From Bryoerythrophyllum caledonicum (Eukaryota; Streptophyta; Bryopsida; Pottiales; Pottiaceae), in contig OZ020525.1 in the NCBI GenBank assembly GCA_963971425.1, positions 7,485,560 to 7,549,559 of the forward strand: 64,000 nucleotides of DNA, in the 5' to 3' direction. Under the pieces are notes generated by a model that was not told the origin of the DNA, made no database searches, and worked only from the letters and a program-made list of their open reading frames with translations. Positions 48,101 through 58,547 of the stretch are shown piece after piece. A program made the translations under genes and the position numbers. Position 1 is the first letter of the stretch; each line of letters opens with the position of its first letter.

Positions 48101-49006
48101 CCCCTCCAATCTCTAGTTTGCCAATTGTCTCATTAGTGAATTTGTGCCCAATCCTCCTTGATTCTCTAAGTCCTGGTTCCTTCTCCGCCTGTTTAATGTG
48201 ATCATCAGTGTCAGGTGGCAATTGTGTTGCTACGGGCTTCACTTTCTTTGCCACTGTCTTGTACTTGGTGTTAACATCAGCTTCAAAGTATGCACCATGA
48301 CTCTCAACCAATCCAATAGTTGTTGCTGATTCTAAAAGCTCGTCAAAGAGTTCCCTTGAATGAACCTCAACGACAACATTACTAGGCGTTGGCTTTTGGT
48401 CAAGTACACCTTCTAAAATCGTAACAATGTCATCAGAAAATCCTTCTTCTTCTATCACTCCAACAATATTCTCGTCATCCAATACCACACCCACTTTTTT
48501 GAATTTTTCTCCAATTTTCTTAACTGCCTTCTTTCCTACTGAATCCAAATCTTCAATCCTCACAAAAGTTACAAGGCTATCTTCTGTAACATTTAAAACC
48601 ACACGACCTCTACTATTTACATTGGGGAATGAAACTGTTGAGAAACCCCTTGCACCCGCGGACCCCCATCTTCCACGTGTGCAATCTAGAAACCCTGAAA
48701 GTTTTCAGAGTCATCGATCATGGGTGCTTCTCTAAGTTGGGCTCTATGTCTCTCGTGATTTGGCTTCACAGTGAGAAACTGCACTGCTTTCTTTCCATCA
48801 TAACTTCGAATTTTAGCATAGTGTGAGCCATCATCCAATACCTTAGTTCCCATCCTTGTAGCAGTGATATATGGTTGTCCCAAAATAATCGGATACGTAC
48901 CATTGTTCTGCACAAAGAAGTTTTGTTCCACTTCAACATCTCCAATCTTGGTCTTCACAGCTGGACATGCACCATAAAGACCCCCTCTCTCGTTATTCGC
49001 TCCAAA
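45129..49006 (-). pseudogene. Partial protease plus reverse transcriptase, RNase H and integrase (Ty3/gypsy pol)
   Basis: Reading from 49006 downward: the C-terminal half of a retropepsin (TKIGDVEVEQNFFVQ, YPIILGQPYI) fused directly to the LTR edge; a stop and a frameshift near 48.65-48.69 kb; a linker; then APYSNR, stop TGA 47832-47834 (the family usually has Trp here), FTVPKKSGALRFIQDMQ, the RT core GDLYSGYDQFQ and FVDD, RNase H around TVDTSPIATGWAIGQDD, an integrase zinc finger (H...H, CTECQLQ), an integrase core with VRADRGELN and YNPEANGKSERG, and a C-terminal GPYVVLEVHENGTYILREL segment. Ends at TAG 45129. The three defects plus missing gag indicate a non-autonomous copy despite near-identical LTRs. 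Confidence 0.9.
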
Positions 49007-51447
49007 TGTCGTATAGAGAGTCTTTGCTTCAGGAAAACGCAGGGTTCTTGGCTGCACTTAGTTTAGAGAGGGAAAGGGAGAATATGGAACATATAATTTT
49101 GTGTTCAAGCCCATATAAACTCATAAGTCCTCATTTAGCATACGAGAAAGGCCTTCAATCTTCAACTTGTATAATAAAACTCGATGTACATGTAATAAGA
49201 CATGATGCAGATGTCTTGTAGAACTTGTCTCCCAAAAACTTAACTCGAAACATTAATTATCCTTAATCTAAATCAAGCCTTAATTAAACTCTGATTAAAT
49301 TAACTAATTTTGCTTAATAATAATTAATTAATAGTTAAGATAATTATATTTAAATAATATGATTAACCTTAATTAATCCACTTAATCTTAGTTAAGCTAA
49401 TTAATTACAATTAGACTAGTTAATCTTACTTAACACAATTAACCTTGATTAAGATAATTAATTCCCTAATTAACCACAATCCCACATACCCTTACCCTTA
49501 CATACCCTAACCACTTCATACCCTTCTCCTATATACCCTTACTCCCTTTGAAATCATTTCTCTAACGTCTCATTAAGTACAAACCGAACTCAAACTCTCT
49601 TTTAAACTCTTGATTAACCTTCTAATTCAAAATACCACTACGGTTTCATACAAACTCGGAATGAGTCGTGCTATAGCTACTTGAAAAGCCACTAAAATAC
49701 ACCACACACACACCAAATTTCACCTCCAAAAACCCATCTGGCCAGCCGCTATGTGCAATCAAAGTTACTTCTTACAAAAACTCAAATCAGCTGACCCCTC
49801 TTCTTTCAAACTAGTGCTATGACTTCACAAAAGCTCGAAATAGAGCATAAAATAGCTCTCTGGAAAGCTATTTGCAGTATACAAACACTCACCAAAGATG
49901 TCATTTAGATATACTTTGTACAACTCGCTACAAGGCTTCAAACCTACTGCTCATGAAAACATGGGGCAGCAGACCCCCTTGTGTTCGACAAGGCGCCGTT
50001 CACTCATACTTTTAGCTCTAAGACCGAGTGATAGCTTCATAGAGAGCTAACAACAAGGGCTACAACATACTCAAAATCCAACGCAAACTAAAACAAAAAC
50101 AACCAGAGAGAGCCCCCGCAGTCCAGCCCCTCCTTGGTAAGGAAGAACCCAACCCCCAAAACGGGGAAAGGAGCCAATCACAACTAACCTCAGCCCATTC
50201 AAAGGCCACATGGGCATCTTAAACCCCATTGGTTGCTCAAATTCTCCCCCTTATCAACTCTTATCATCCCTCTATCCCTTCTATTCTTTGTATTTTTAAA
50301 CACTAACTACCTGGTCATCAATCTAAAGACCGGGTTTCTTCAACAACAACAACTAACTACAAATATATTAAGAAAAATAACAACAAATGGTCTCAACTTC
50401 AGCCCCTAGATGGATTAAACATGTAAAAAGTCAAGAATCTCACGAAGAACAGCAGCAATGTAACTTGATCGCCTTTCACTACCCAAGTGTCTGAGCGGGC
50501 CTTGAAGCCAAAGACGGTGACCAAGGTCATTGGACAAGCGGGTTACCATTTGACCTTCGTTAGTGTTTTGAAAACACCCTTCAAACACCACTTGATGGCC
50601 TTCGATAAGCACATCTCCAACCTCCAAGACGATTACTAAAGTTCTTGCCTCCGGTTGTAAACTTCTTAAACTTGTCAAAGGAACTTGTTGAGGATCAAAA
50701 GCGGTACGTGGTTGAACACGACGCTCAGAAGGCCCTGCTTCCTCTCGCTCACGCCGCCTTGATGTCGATGGTTGAGAAAGTTGAATTAGATCATCCGGTG
50801 AGTGAGCTAAAGGGAATTCCCAATCATCGGGGTCTTGAGAAGCCATACTATCAACCTATAGAAACTAAGAAGAAACAATCCAAACTAATAATAACCTGAA
50901 GTAATGCATAAGGCACGGCAACCATCTGCCCTTTATATGTTTTTCGATAACTTCATCAAGAAGCTTGCCTTCCCTAACATTAATTCAATGACATTTCTTT
51001 AATTGGAAACGGCTAAGCAAATTTAAGTAGCCATAGATGCCTTTCCATCTAAAAGATGGTCTACAGTAAAGTCAGATTAAGAAACAAACGACTTATCTGT
51101 AGCAGTATAAGACTATTGCGGGCTCGATGATAATCGCCAAGTTGCAGACTTGGTTGGCTGTTAGAGCCCGTTTGTTATCCGCCGACTGATTCCGAGTTCG
51201 AGTCTCATTGAACTCGTTGAACTGTTCGGGCGGCTGCGGCTTGGCACTTGCTAGTGAGAGCAGGAAAATAAGCAGCCAACTGGCCATCTACCTACCCCTG
51301 AGCTAGAGACAAGAGATGCAGTACATCCAAGCTAGGCTAACAAGCTCCAATTGTTCCCACATTGAATTAAACTGTAGGTCACTCTACGACCACACTTTTT
51401 GTATCTACATTATTTTTTTACATACTGTAGTTATTTACATCACGACA
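49007..51447 (-). repeat. LTR (5' LTR in element sense)
   Basis: 2,441 bp, starting TGTCGTATAG and ending ACGACA on the plus strand. It adjoins mid-protease sequence directly at 49006, so the usual primer-binding site and gag are missing. Confidence 0.93.
50415..50846 (-). CDS. Second copy of the 143-residue LTR ORF
   Basis: Translation identical to that of 44054-44485. It lies upstream of pol in this LTR and would be transcribed only from its own promoter or within U3. Confidence 0.45.
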   Translation of the reverse strand: MASQDPDDWEFPLAHSPDDLIQLSQPSTSRRREREEAGPSERRVQPRTAFDPQQVPLTSLRSLQPEARTLVIVLEVGDVLIEGHQVVFEGCFQNTNEGQMVTRLSNDLGHRLWLQGPLRHLGSERRSSYIAAVLREILDFLHV

Positions 51448-52059
51448 GCGTTTTGAGCCACTTTCGTATTATTGGCGTGATGTTAGAGCTGCTCTGATTA
51501 TTCCAATGGATACGCCGATATCATTGGTAGACGGCTTTTGGCCGACGACGCGAATTGCCCATGCCATTGAAGATGAGTTCTCAGCGGAGGGTGAGGTTCG
51601 TGAGGAGTACCGTGAAGATGAGCATTTTGTTGGCCAAAGGCGCGATCGTCCACTTCTTCTTTTAGAGTTGGTCGTGATCTTTTTGCTGGCTATTTTGTTG
51701 CATTGCGTCCTTGTAATGGGGACGAGCGCCCATTTTGGATTGCTCAAGCAGTTTCAGATCCTAATTCTAACCCGGATATGCCAAACACCGTGCGTATCCA
51801 ATTCTTCCGCCCTATATCGCGCGATCGGGATGTTATGAAGTTCTATAAAGATTGGGACACAGATTGCAACCTTCTTTGGACAATTGAAAAGGGGATAGCC
51901 ATAACGTGGGAGAGTACCGATTATATCTTGACAGCATGGAAACCTAGGTCTTCAAAGAGGGATGGAGGTCATGTGCAAGATTCAACTACAAAAATTCCGA
52001 AGGGGCAAGTAGCAATTATCAAGGCCTCCTTGGAAGCACTTGCTAGGTCCGAATCGTAA
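51448..52059 (+). pseudogene. DUF7869-like gene of element B, 3' part
   Basis: Resumes the frame after the LTR insertion: FEPLSYYWRDVRAALI aligns with the A copy's region after GMTKCVGYAD (QYWKDVIDEL), and VDGFWPTT with EEGFWPAH. A one-base frameshift near 51.65 kb separates RDRP from SSFRVGRDLFAGYFVALRPC; the latter matches the A segment GSWVLVRP. Ends SLEALARSES and TAA 52059, corresponding to the C-terminus of the A protein. Confidence 0.72.
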
Positions 52060-52990
52060 TAGACTTAGATAAATGGATTTCCTTTTCCTAGATTTTAGAT
52101 TTTAATGCGTAATACTTCATGTAGTATGGTTAGATCCATTGGTGCTGGGATTATAGATATTTGTATTTCATTAATTTACACTCTGTATGACTATAATATG
52201 TGATGCCAATGATTGCTATGAAATATTCTCTCCATTCTTTTTGTGTATCGGTGATAATTTGCAGTATGTTTTATTTTCTTTTTATAATAACAATGTGGTA
52301 AATTGCTTCTAGTCTTGAAACCAATAATACTAGTAATTGCCTTTATGGTGAATGATAGAAAGTAAATGTTGGGTCGCACTTTAGCTCTAGTGGAGCTAAA
52401 GTGTGAGCAAATCTTCTTATTGACACTTTAGCTCTCCATTCTTTTTAGTTCAGTGTACTTAGTAATGGTGCGCACTTTAGGTCAAGTGGAGCTAAAGTGT
52501 GTGGAGTTTCCTTTTTGAGTTCATTGCACCTCTAAGTGATGGGGACATCATTTGAAACTCGTTATATATTTTTTTGGCCAATGTGAATTCCAGAAGGAGA
52601 ATTGAAATTCTTTTAAATCAAAAAGGGCTCATCAAAATGTGTTAAGCTAATTCTCTTACAAGACTAGTGGATATTTGTCCGTCATTTAGCTCACTTTTAG
52701 CTAAATTGGAGCATGGTGTTAATCCGAGTTAGTAGGATCAAGTGTGAATATTTAGCTATTCATATTCAATGAACACATGTGGTATAAAAGAAGTGTCAAC
52801 TAATGTGTTCTCCTTTTCAATATTATAATTAGATTCGTAATGTAATGTTATCCGTGTTACTTATTTTTCTACGGGTTTTTGTAGAAAACATTACCTCCTA
52901 ATTTAATGGAAACTCATATCCCTCCATATTGTAGAGTTTAGATGTGCACTTTAGCTCTTATGATCTACATGTGTTAATTTGGGAGTCACT
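52060..52990. repeat. Right subterminal region of B with variant palindromes
   Basis: Palindromes with centre CTAGTGG (52380-52400) and CAAGTGG (52476-52496), half copies near 52,424 and 52,945, and a degenerate TTAGCTCACTTTTAGCTAA at about 52,690. A TTTTTAGTTCAGTGTACTTA-like spacer is shared with the copies at 35.2 and 37.6 kb. No gene. Confidence 0.85.
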
Positions 52991-53019
52991 AAATCTCCCA
53001 ATATAACGAATATGGTGTT
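52991..53019 (-). repeat. Right terminal inverted repeat of B
   Basis: Inverse of AACACCATATTCGTTATATT plus GGGAGATTT, followed by CTAT 53020-53023. Confidence 0.92.
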
Positions 53020-53023
53020 CTAT

Positions 53024-56000
53024 CCTCCGGCGTGGTCTTCTTCTCATAATCAGTTGCCGCCTCATCAGATGCGCGAGCAATATCTTGCTGCAATCATAAC
53101 AAACTTAGTTTGTTTTAGGAAAAAACTAAAAATTGGTTTCAATGCCCGTAAATATGAATGTGTATGAAGTGCCATCAATACCCGATATAAGAACGATATA
53201 AAAACATCAACTGTTAACGGAAACCATGCTGCACGGGACTGCCGCACTTTCAAGCACGTCTTGAATTCCTCCGATGTCAAAAGATCCTTGAAATCTTCCA
53301 ATCTGAGCCCACCATAATACGGAATGCGCTGAAGTTTTGCTGGTAGGCTGGTCTTCACAAAATCGTTTTGGGTTGACCTGTAAAATCATACGTATTGAAT
53401 TAGTTCAATAAAGACGTTAATGTCATAGAAGACGTCAAATTATGCATGGCTTAAAGGATAAATGTTAGAGAATTTACCAATTCACGTCGTGCATGCAGTT
53501 GAGTAGCACTGATATTTGTCCGGTCGGGTTTAATACAATGCATTGAACAGCATAATGCCAATGTGGGTCGTCGCAATGCTGTTCTGAAATAAAACGCCAC
53601 CACGCGTTGTACCTGTGATTTCCGTCCCACACAAAAGACATTTTGCCACTAAATGCAGCAAACTCTGGATTAGACTTCAACATCTCCTCAAACTTCTCAT
53701 TTGCTGCAATCCAATGTGCATCCCACGTTGATATGATGTGAGGGGTAACATCGTGTGTCAGCTCGCGGTCATCATAGATGGAGATGTAGAATGCACGATC
53801 TCCATCAATATAGCCTCCCTCAAAGCGTTTCTACAAAGCACAGACGTCAATTTCTTGAATTGGCCGCACTCGAGGTAGAGCAATCATCCTGCAGAGGGGC
53901 ACGTGAAAGGGAGCCTTCGTAACGCGCATGCTCTCTAGGACTGTCACAAAATTCGACTTCTGATGAAGTCGTCTAGCTCTTTTGCCCTCAAGAGAACTTA
54001 TCAATCCATCTGGGCACTTTGAAGACAAATCCTCAGAGTCCGTCATTGGAACGTTCTACAAAACGAAATCAAAATACTTAGGAGATATCATTTCAATGGG
54101 AGAAAATATGCTTGCATGAGATTATAAACGTGGCGAACCTGAATATCGGGGCCCTCATCTAGATCCTCGCGGTCCGGAGTGAATTCCTATTCCTCCTAGT
54201 TCAAGCAAAAACAATAGAAATTAGAGAAATTGTTCCTTCAAGTTAAAAATCTCTGTTCAAAATTGAACCTTGAACGTGAACAAAAAGCCATTGTTAAAAA
54301 CACTACATTCTCTACTTGTGACATAGTGGACAGAGAAGAGAACCAAAAGTAAGAGTGCAGCATAATAATATAGTACACTATCAACCCGTGTTTATGAGAC
54401 TTGTATAGATTTGCAATGACGAATCCACAAATAAATTGACTAGTGCAGCAATAAAGCTCCTCGAATTTGAGAAGGGAAAATGTCTTGATTTGTATTGTAT
54501 TGGCACGCACCCTATAATATTATGTAGCACTTACTTAATAATGTTTTACACCTTCGAACACTATCGGTCTAGAAATTTAGATGGTTTTAGGGTCTACACT
54601 TAACACCAGCATGTTCTATTATGCCACCTTCCTCATACAAAAGGCATTTTTCATGCATACAGAACAGCTATACAACATTACAATATGAATGAAATGTAAA
54701 CTTGGCAGTGTCACTATCCTATGGTCACTTTTAGTGAAGTGCATAATTTTGGGCTTTTGAAAGAATACCTCATCATTTGGTGCTGAAGGTAATGGAGGTG
54801 AACTTTCCACCATTTCATCCCGTGTGTTTTTCTACAGCAAGGAAATATAAATGAAGGAAAGCAATTAGAGATTTAGCAAAATGAACATAAAAGTATTTAA
54901 TTGTCACGTATGAAGTAACAGAGATTTCCACAAATAACTGCACATGAAAAGGAACTACCTTATGCACACAATAAATGTTGAAATCAGATATTGCTCATTG
55001 ACACCATGCATGCAAGTTTTGTGAAGGACGTTCATTAACATCTATCTGCAATATTCCAAAGCGTATGCACATGAACTTGAAAGTTTATGAGGTAGGCCTC
55101 GCATACGAGGCCTTCAGGATTACAACACATCTTGTCCAACACTGATACGTTACATGTTCTTCTGACTTAACTCGAGCAAATGCACAAGCTGTTAAAAGCA
55201 GCCGAGGGAGGCCTCGCATACGAGGCCAATAGATTTTACGCGAACCCGGTACTACAAGCCAAAAAAGAATGCGAGAACTTAAAGCTCTCAAAAGCTGCCA
55301 ATGGAAGCCTCGTATACGAGGCCTGGAGATTTTGCTCGAATCCGGTCCTACACTGCCGAGAAACAATCATAATTGGGATTGCGGCAGTAACGAAGATTTT
55401 CAGAACAAGGTCCTACAAGCTACCGAGGGAGGCCTCGTATACGAGGGCTGCAGGATACGTAACAATTCCGGTCCATCACCGCAGATTTCACGTTCATGAT
55501 CGGGACTTGCGCACTCACGAAGATTTTTAGAACAAGGTCCAACAAGCTACTGAGGGAGGCCTCGTGTACGAGGGCTGCAGCATACGTAACAATTCCGGTC
55601 CTTCACTGCAGCTTTCACGTTCATGATCGGAACTTGCGCACTTACAAAGAACATATGCACATTGTCCTTCAAGCTGCCAAGGGGGGCCTCGTATACGTGG
55701 CCTCGAGGATACAACACGAATCCGGTCCTTAACTGCAAATTTCACGTTCATAATCGAGACTTGCGCACTTACGAAGAACATTTGCACATCGTCCTTCAAG
55801 CTGCCAAGGGAGGCCTCGTATACGAGGCCTCGAGGATATGACACGAATCTGGTCCTTCACTGCAGATTTCACGTTCATGATCGGGACTTGCGCACTTTCG
55901 AAGATTTTCATAACAAGGTCCTACAAGCTACCGAGGGAGGCCTCGTGTACGAGGGCTGCAGGATGCGTAACAATTCCGGTCCTTCACTACAGCTTTCACG

Positions 56001-57217
56001 TTCATGATCGAGACTTGCGCACCTACGAAGAACATTTGCACATCGTCCTTCGAGCTGCCAAGGGAGGCCTCGTATACGAGGCCACCATAATCCGACACTA
56101 ATCCGGTCCTTCACTGCCGAATAGCTGGAACAGGGATAATCATTGAATAAATATCGACAACAGTTCTACAGCGAAGCTAGCAACTAAGTACAATGATTGA
56201 GTGCTCACACCTGAAATTCAACATAGACAGGCTACAGTGTTGGGCTCCCTGCAACTATAGTAGCTATGAATTGGCTTAGAGAAAGTACGTGCAGAGTCCC
56301 TGATCGGAGATTGTAGAGACCTTCAAGATTCCGGTTCAGGTGATCATGACCGCTTGGTTCATGGCATTATTTTTTTACAGTGATGTCTAAAATGCAGTGG
56401 AGATTCTCAAGCTCTAACTTAACAGACACAAAGGAGCTCGCGCGCTACTTTCATTAGTCCAGAATCTCCGCAGTTTGAGATTTAATTCTGCCAGCTCGCT
56501 TCAGCTACGAGATAGGAGCGAGGTAATAAGTTGTGAAGCCGAAAGCATTGTCAAGAAGTGCAATACAGAGGCTTGTACTTGTATTTCGTACAATTATCAG
56601 GTTATAATGTCACTGCTCTCCGAGGTATCAATTTCAAGATGTGTATTGTCCAAGTGACTGCCGAGGGAGGCCTCGCATACGAGGCCTGCAGGTCATACTC
56701 CAATCCTGTCCATAACTGATGCGAAACGATCAAGACCTACACTGCCGAATGTCGATGACCACATGTTGTTGATTTCTTGATTTAGTCTTTGTTCATATCT
56801 TGTTTACGACTGGCATGTTAAAGTCTCGCAGAAACAAATTTTACCGAATTAAAGTTGATACATGCACACGGTCCTACAAGCTGCGGAGGGAGGCCTCGCA
56901 TACGAGGAATGCAAGTTATACTCGAATCCGGTCCTAAACTGCTGAGACGTATAAAGCCTCAGAGCCTCGCTGTGAACTCAAATCGCCCTCAAAGCCTCGC
57001 TGTGAACGCTCTCAGCACAAGAATAGTACTGAAGTCTATGTGTAACTGAGACCTAGGGATGCTACACCGCACTATCGTTTATGCCTGAAACCCTATAACG
57101 ACGCTCTCCTCAATGCGTCAGACCCTAAACCGACAAGAAGTTCTAATTGAAATATGACTCTTGCGAAACAAGTAAACATACCTCAATGCTTGTTGTTGGT
57201 GAGATCGATGCAGCCAT
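53024..57217 (-). pseudogene. Element D ParB/methyltransferase-like gene, 5' half
   Basis: Exons on the minus strand, with a possible first exon at 57217 (MAASISPTTSIE, donor GTATGT) and better ones at 54831-54769 (SSPPLPSAPNDE), about 54,19x-54,140, 54061-53476, 53379-about 53178 and 53093-53023. The 54.06-53.48 exon holds VPLCRMIALPRVRPIQEIDV and then MSFVWDGNHRYNAWWRF, a ParB/DGQHR-type motif equivalent to GGQH and NGQH in A and B, followed by a short beta-rich stretch. An in-frame TAG lies between these parts near 53.83 kb. The last exon ends in KKTTPEDR at B's insertion point and continues at 25529. Exons right of 54.83 kb are uncertain. Confidence 0.6.
55095..56909. repeat. D-palindromes GGCCTCGTATACGAGGCC, with a 127-bp tandem array
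   Basis: Eleven copies or variants start at 55095, 55210, 55306, 55431, 55558, 55685, 55812, 55939, 56066, 56668 and 56892. From 55431 to 56066 the spacing is exactly 127 bp, and the intervening DNA is also conserved (CACGTTCATGATCGRGACTT, AATCCGGTCCTTCACTGC), so this is a tandem repeat carrying one palindrome per unit. All are preceded by GAGGGA or similar. Short ORFs over the array are repeat artefacts. Confidence 0.95.
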
Positions 57218-57504
57218 CTCCTTGCTCCCCAGTTCTGATCCCTGCCACACCCACAGTAAGGGTTGGTTTAAACACAAAAACCTTCAACGAAACCTACTAG
57301 CCCTAAACAATGCTCCTTCGCTTGGAGTTCAGGTAACGTAGGTTTGTATGCAAGCGATGAGGAAATGACGACCTTGCTCGGATAACCACAGATGGATTGC
57401 TATAGGGTTTGGAACTCGACGACCTTCTGTTGGATCATCCAATCAAAGTCTGCTTTCCATCCATAATTTTCTGTCACGTAGGTGACCGCTGATCCATGTT
57501 TTAA

Positions 57505-58429
57505 CCCCTAAAGGACCACGACCACTTTCGCTCTAAAACCAGTCCAAAACTGCCACTTTCAAAAAGAGACATGAAAATCACATCTTAAAGTGAATTTTGG
57601 ATTTTCAACCGTAAGATTTTTAAAAAGACATCTATATAAACATGCCATAAAATTTTGGTTGCAATCCACCGCACGGATTGATAGATTTTAGTGTTTGAAG
57701 TCAAAACAATGGTTCAAGTTCTTCCCTGCTTTGAGTAGATCAGCAGACTTTGACTTCACTTTGTATCAAATTTTTGCATTGTACAAGGTCTAAATCCTAT
57801 ACCATTATCTTAAACATGATGTTATTTCCCAGCACACCAATTTTTAGAGGTAAAAAAGGGGTGTAGCATATTCAAAACAAGTGTGCAAGGAGTGGAGGTT
57901 CAAAAATTGTCATTTCACGTTTTATTTTTTTGTGAACTACGTATGTATTTAAATGATAATCCAAACGGTCAAAAAGAAGGTTTTCACCACATATTGTTGT
58001 TGAAAAAATAAAAAGTGAAAAATATGAAGATCTCTAGGTTTTATGTAGAAAAGATAAAGTTTTTTTCCCCCGTTGCCCGACAATGTGTGAAAATGTTTGA
58101 CTTGGAATATAATGCCTTTTTACACTAAAGACAAGATTTTTTTTGAAAATTTCCAAAAAAGGAAATATTCTTTATATGTGTGAAAAATCTCAATGTCAAT
58201 AGAAACTTTTGTCAAAATTTTTGGAGGTGCCCGGTCTCCCCACTTTTGGCTTTAAGTGGTACTAACTTTCAAACCACAAATCCAAAAAATAAAATAAAAA
58301 TATGTCCACGAAGCTCTTATCAGAGGCAATCTAGAATAAAAATTTCAGAGAAAAAGGATTTTTTTTCGAATTTTAGGAACCTGCCCAAAATCAAAAATCC
58401 CCCCAAAGGAGACTTTGGTCCTTTAGGGG
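57505..58429. mobile_element. piggyBac-like non-autonomous element, 925 bp
   Basis: Inverted ends CCCCTAAAGGACCA are directly flanked by TTAA at 57501-57504 and 58430-58433. TTAA duplication with CC-starting termini is diagnostic of piggyBac-type elements. The interior is AT-rich with no transposase. Confidence 0.75.
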
Positions 58430-58547
58430 TTAATTAAGGCACATGCAAATATTGCGCTATATCATGATGCATCTAATTTTGAACTTGTGACACAATAACT
58501 TGTTGATAATAAGTAAAAATGATCAATGTATTCTTCATTACTTAACT

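Larger units (their letters stand above)
42646..51447 (-). mobile_element. Ty3/gypsy LTR retrotransposon, 8.8 kb, defective interior
   Basis: Two 2,441-bp LTRs enclose a 3.9-kb interior with partial protease, reverse transcriptase, RNase H and integrase on the minus strand. LTR ends are TGTCGT...ACGACA. The interior begins in mid-protease with no gag and no clear primer binding site, so this copy could not move on its own. It disrupts the DUF7869-like gene of B. Confidence 0.93.
25530..53019. mobile_element. Giant TIR transposon B, 27.5 kb including nested insertions
   Basis: Termini are perfect inverted repeats for 24 bp, starting AACACCATATTCGTTATATT, flanked by CTAT. Removing B, one TSD copy and nothing else restores an open frame across the D gene, which confirms the ends independently. 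Without the LTR retrotransposon the element is about 18.7 kb. Contents from left: small 3' gene (-), ParB-like/FCP1-like gene (-), palindrome cluster, inserted repeats, second palindrome cluster, DUF7869-like gene (+) split by an LTR element, and subterminal palindromes. All B-type palindromes found lie inside these limits. Confidence 0.88.

Noticed and set aside
55180-56114. Overlapping ORFs on both strands between 55.1 and 56.1 kb
   Set aside because: They follow the 127-bp tandem array in several frames and strands and have no coding character.
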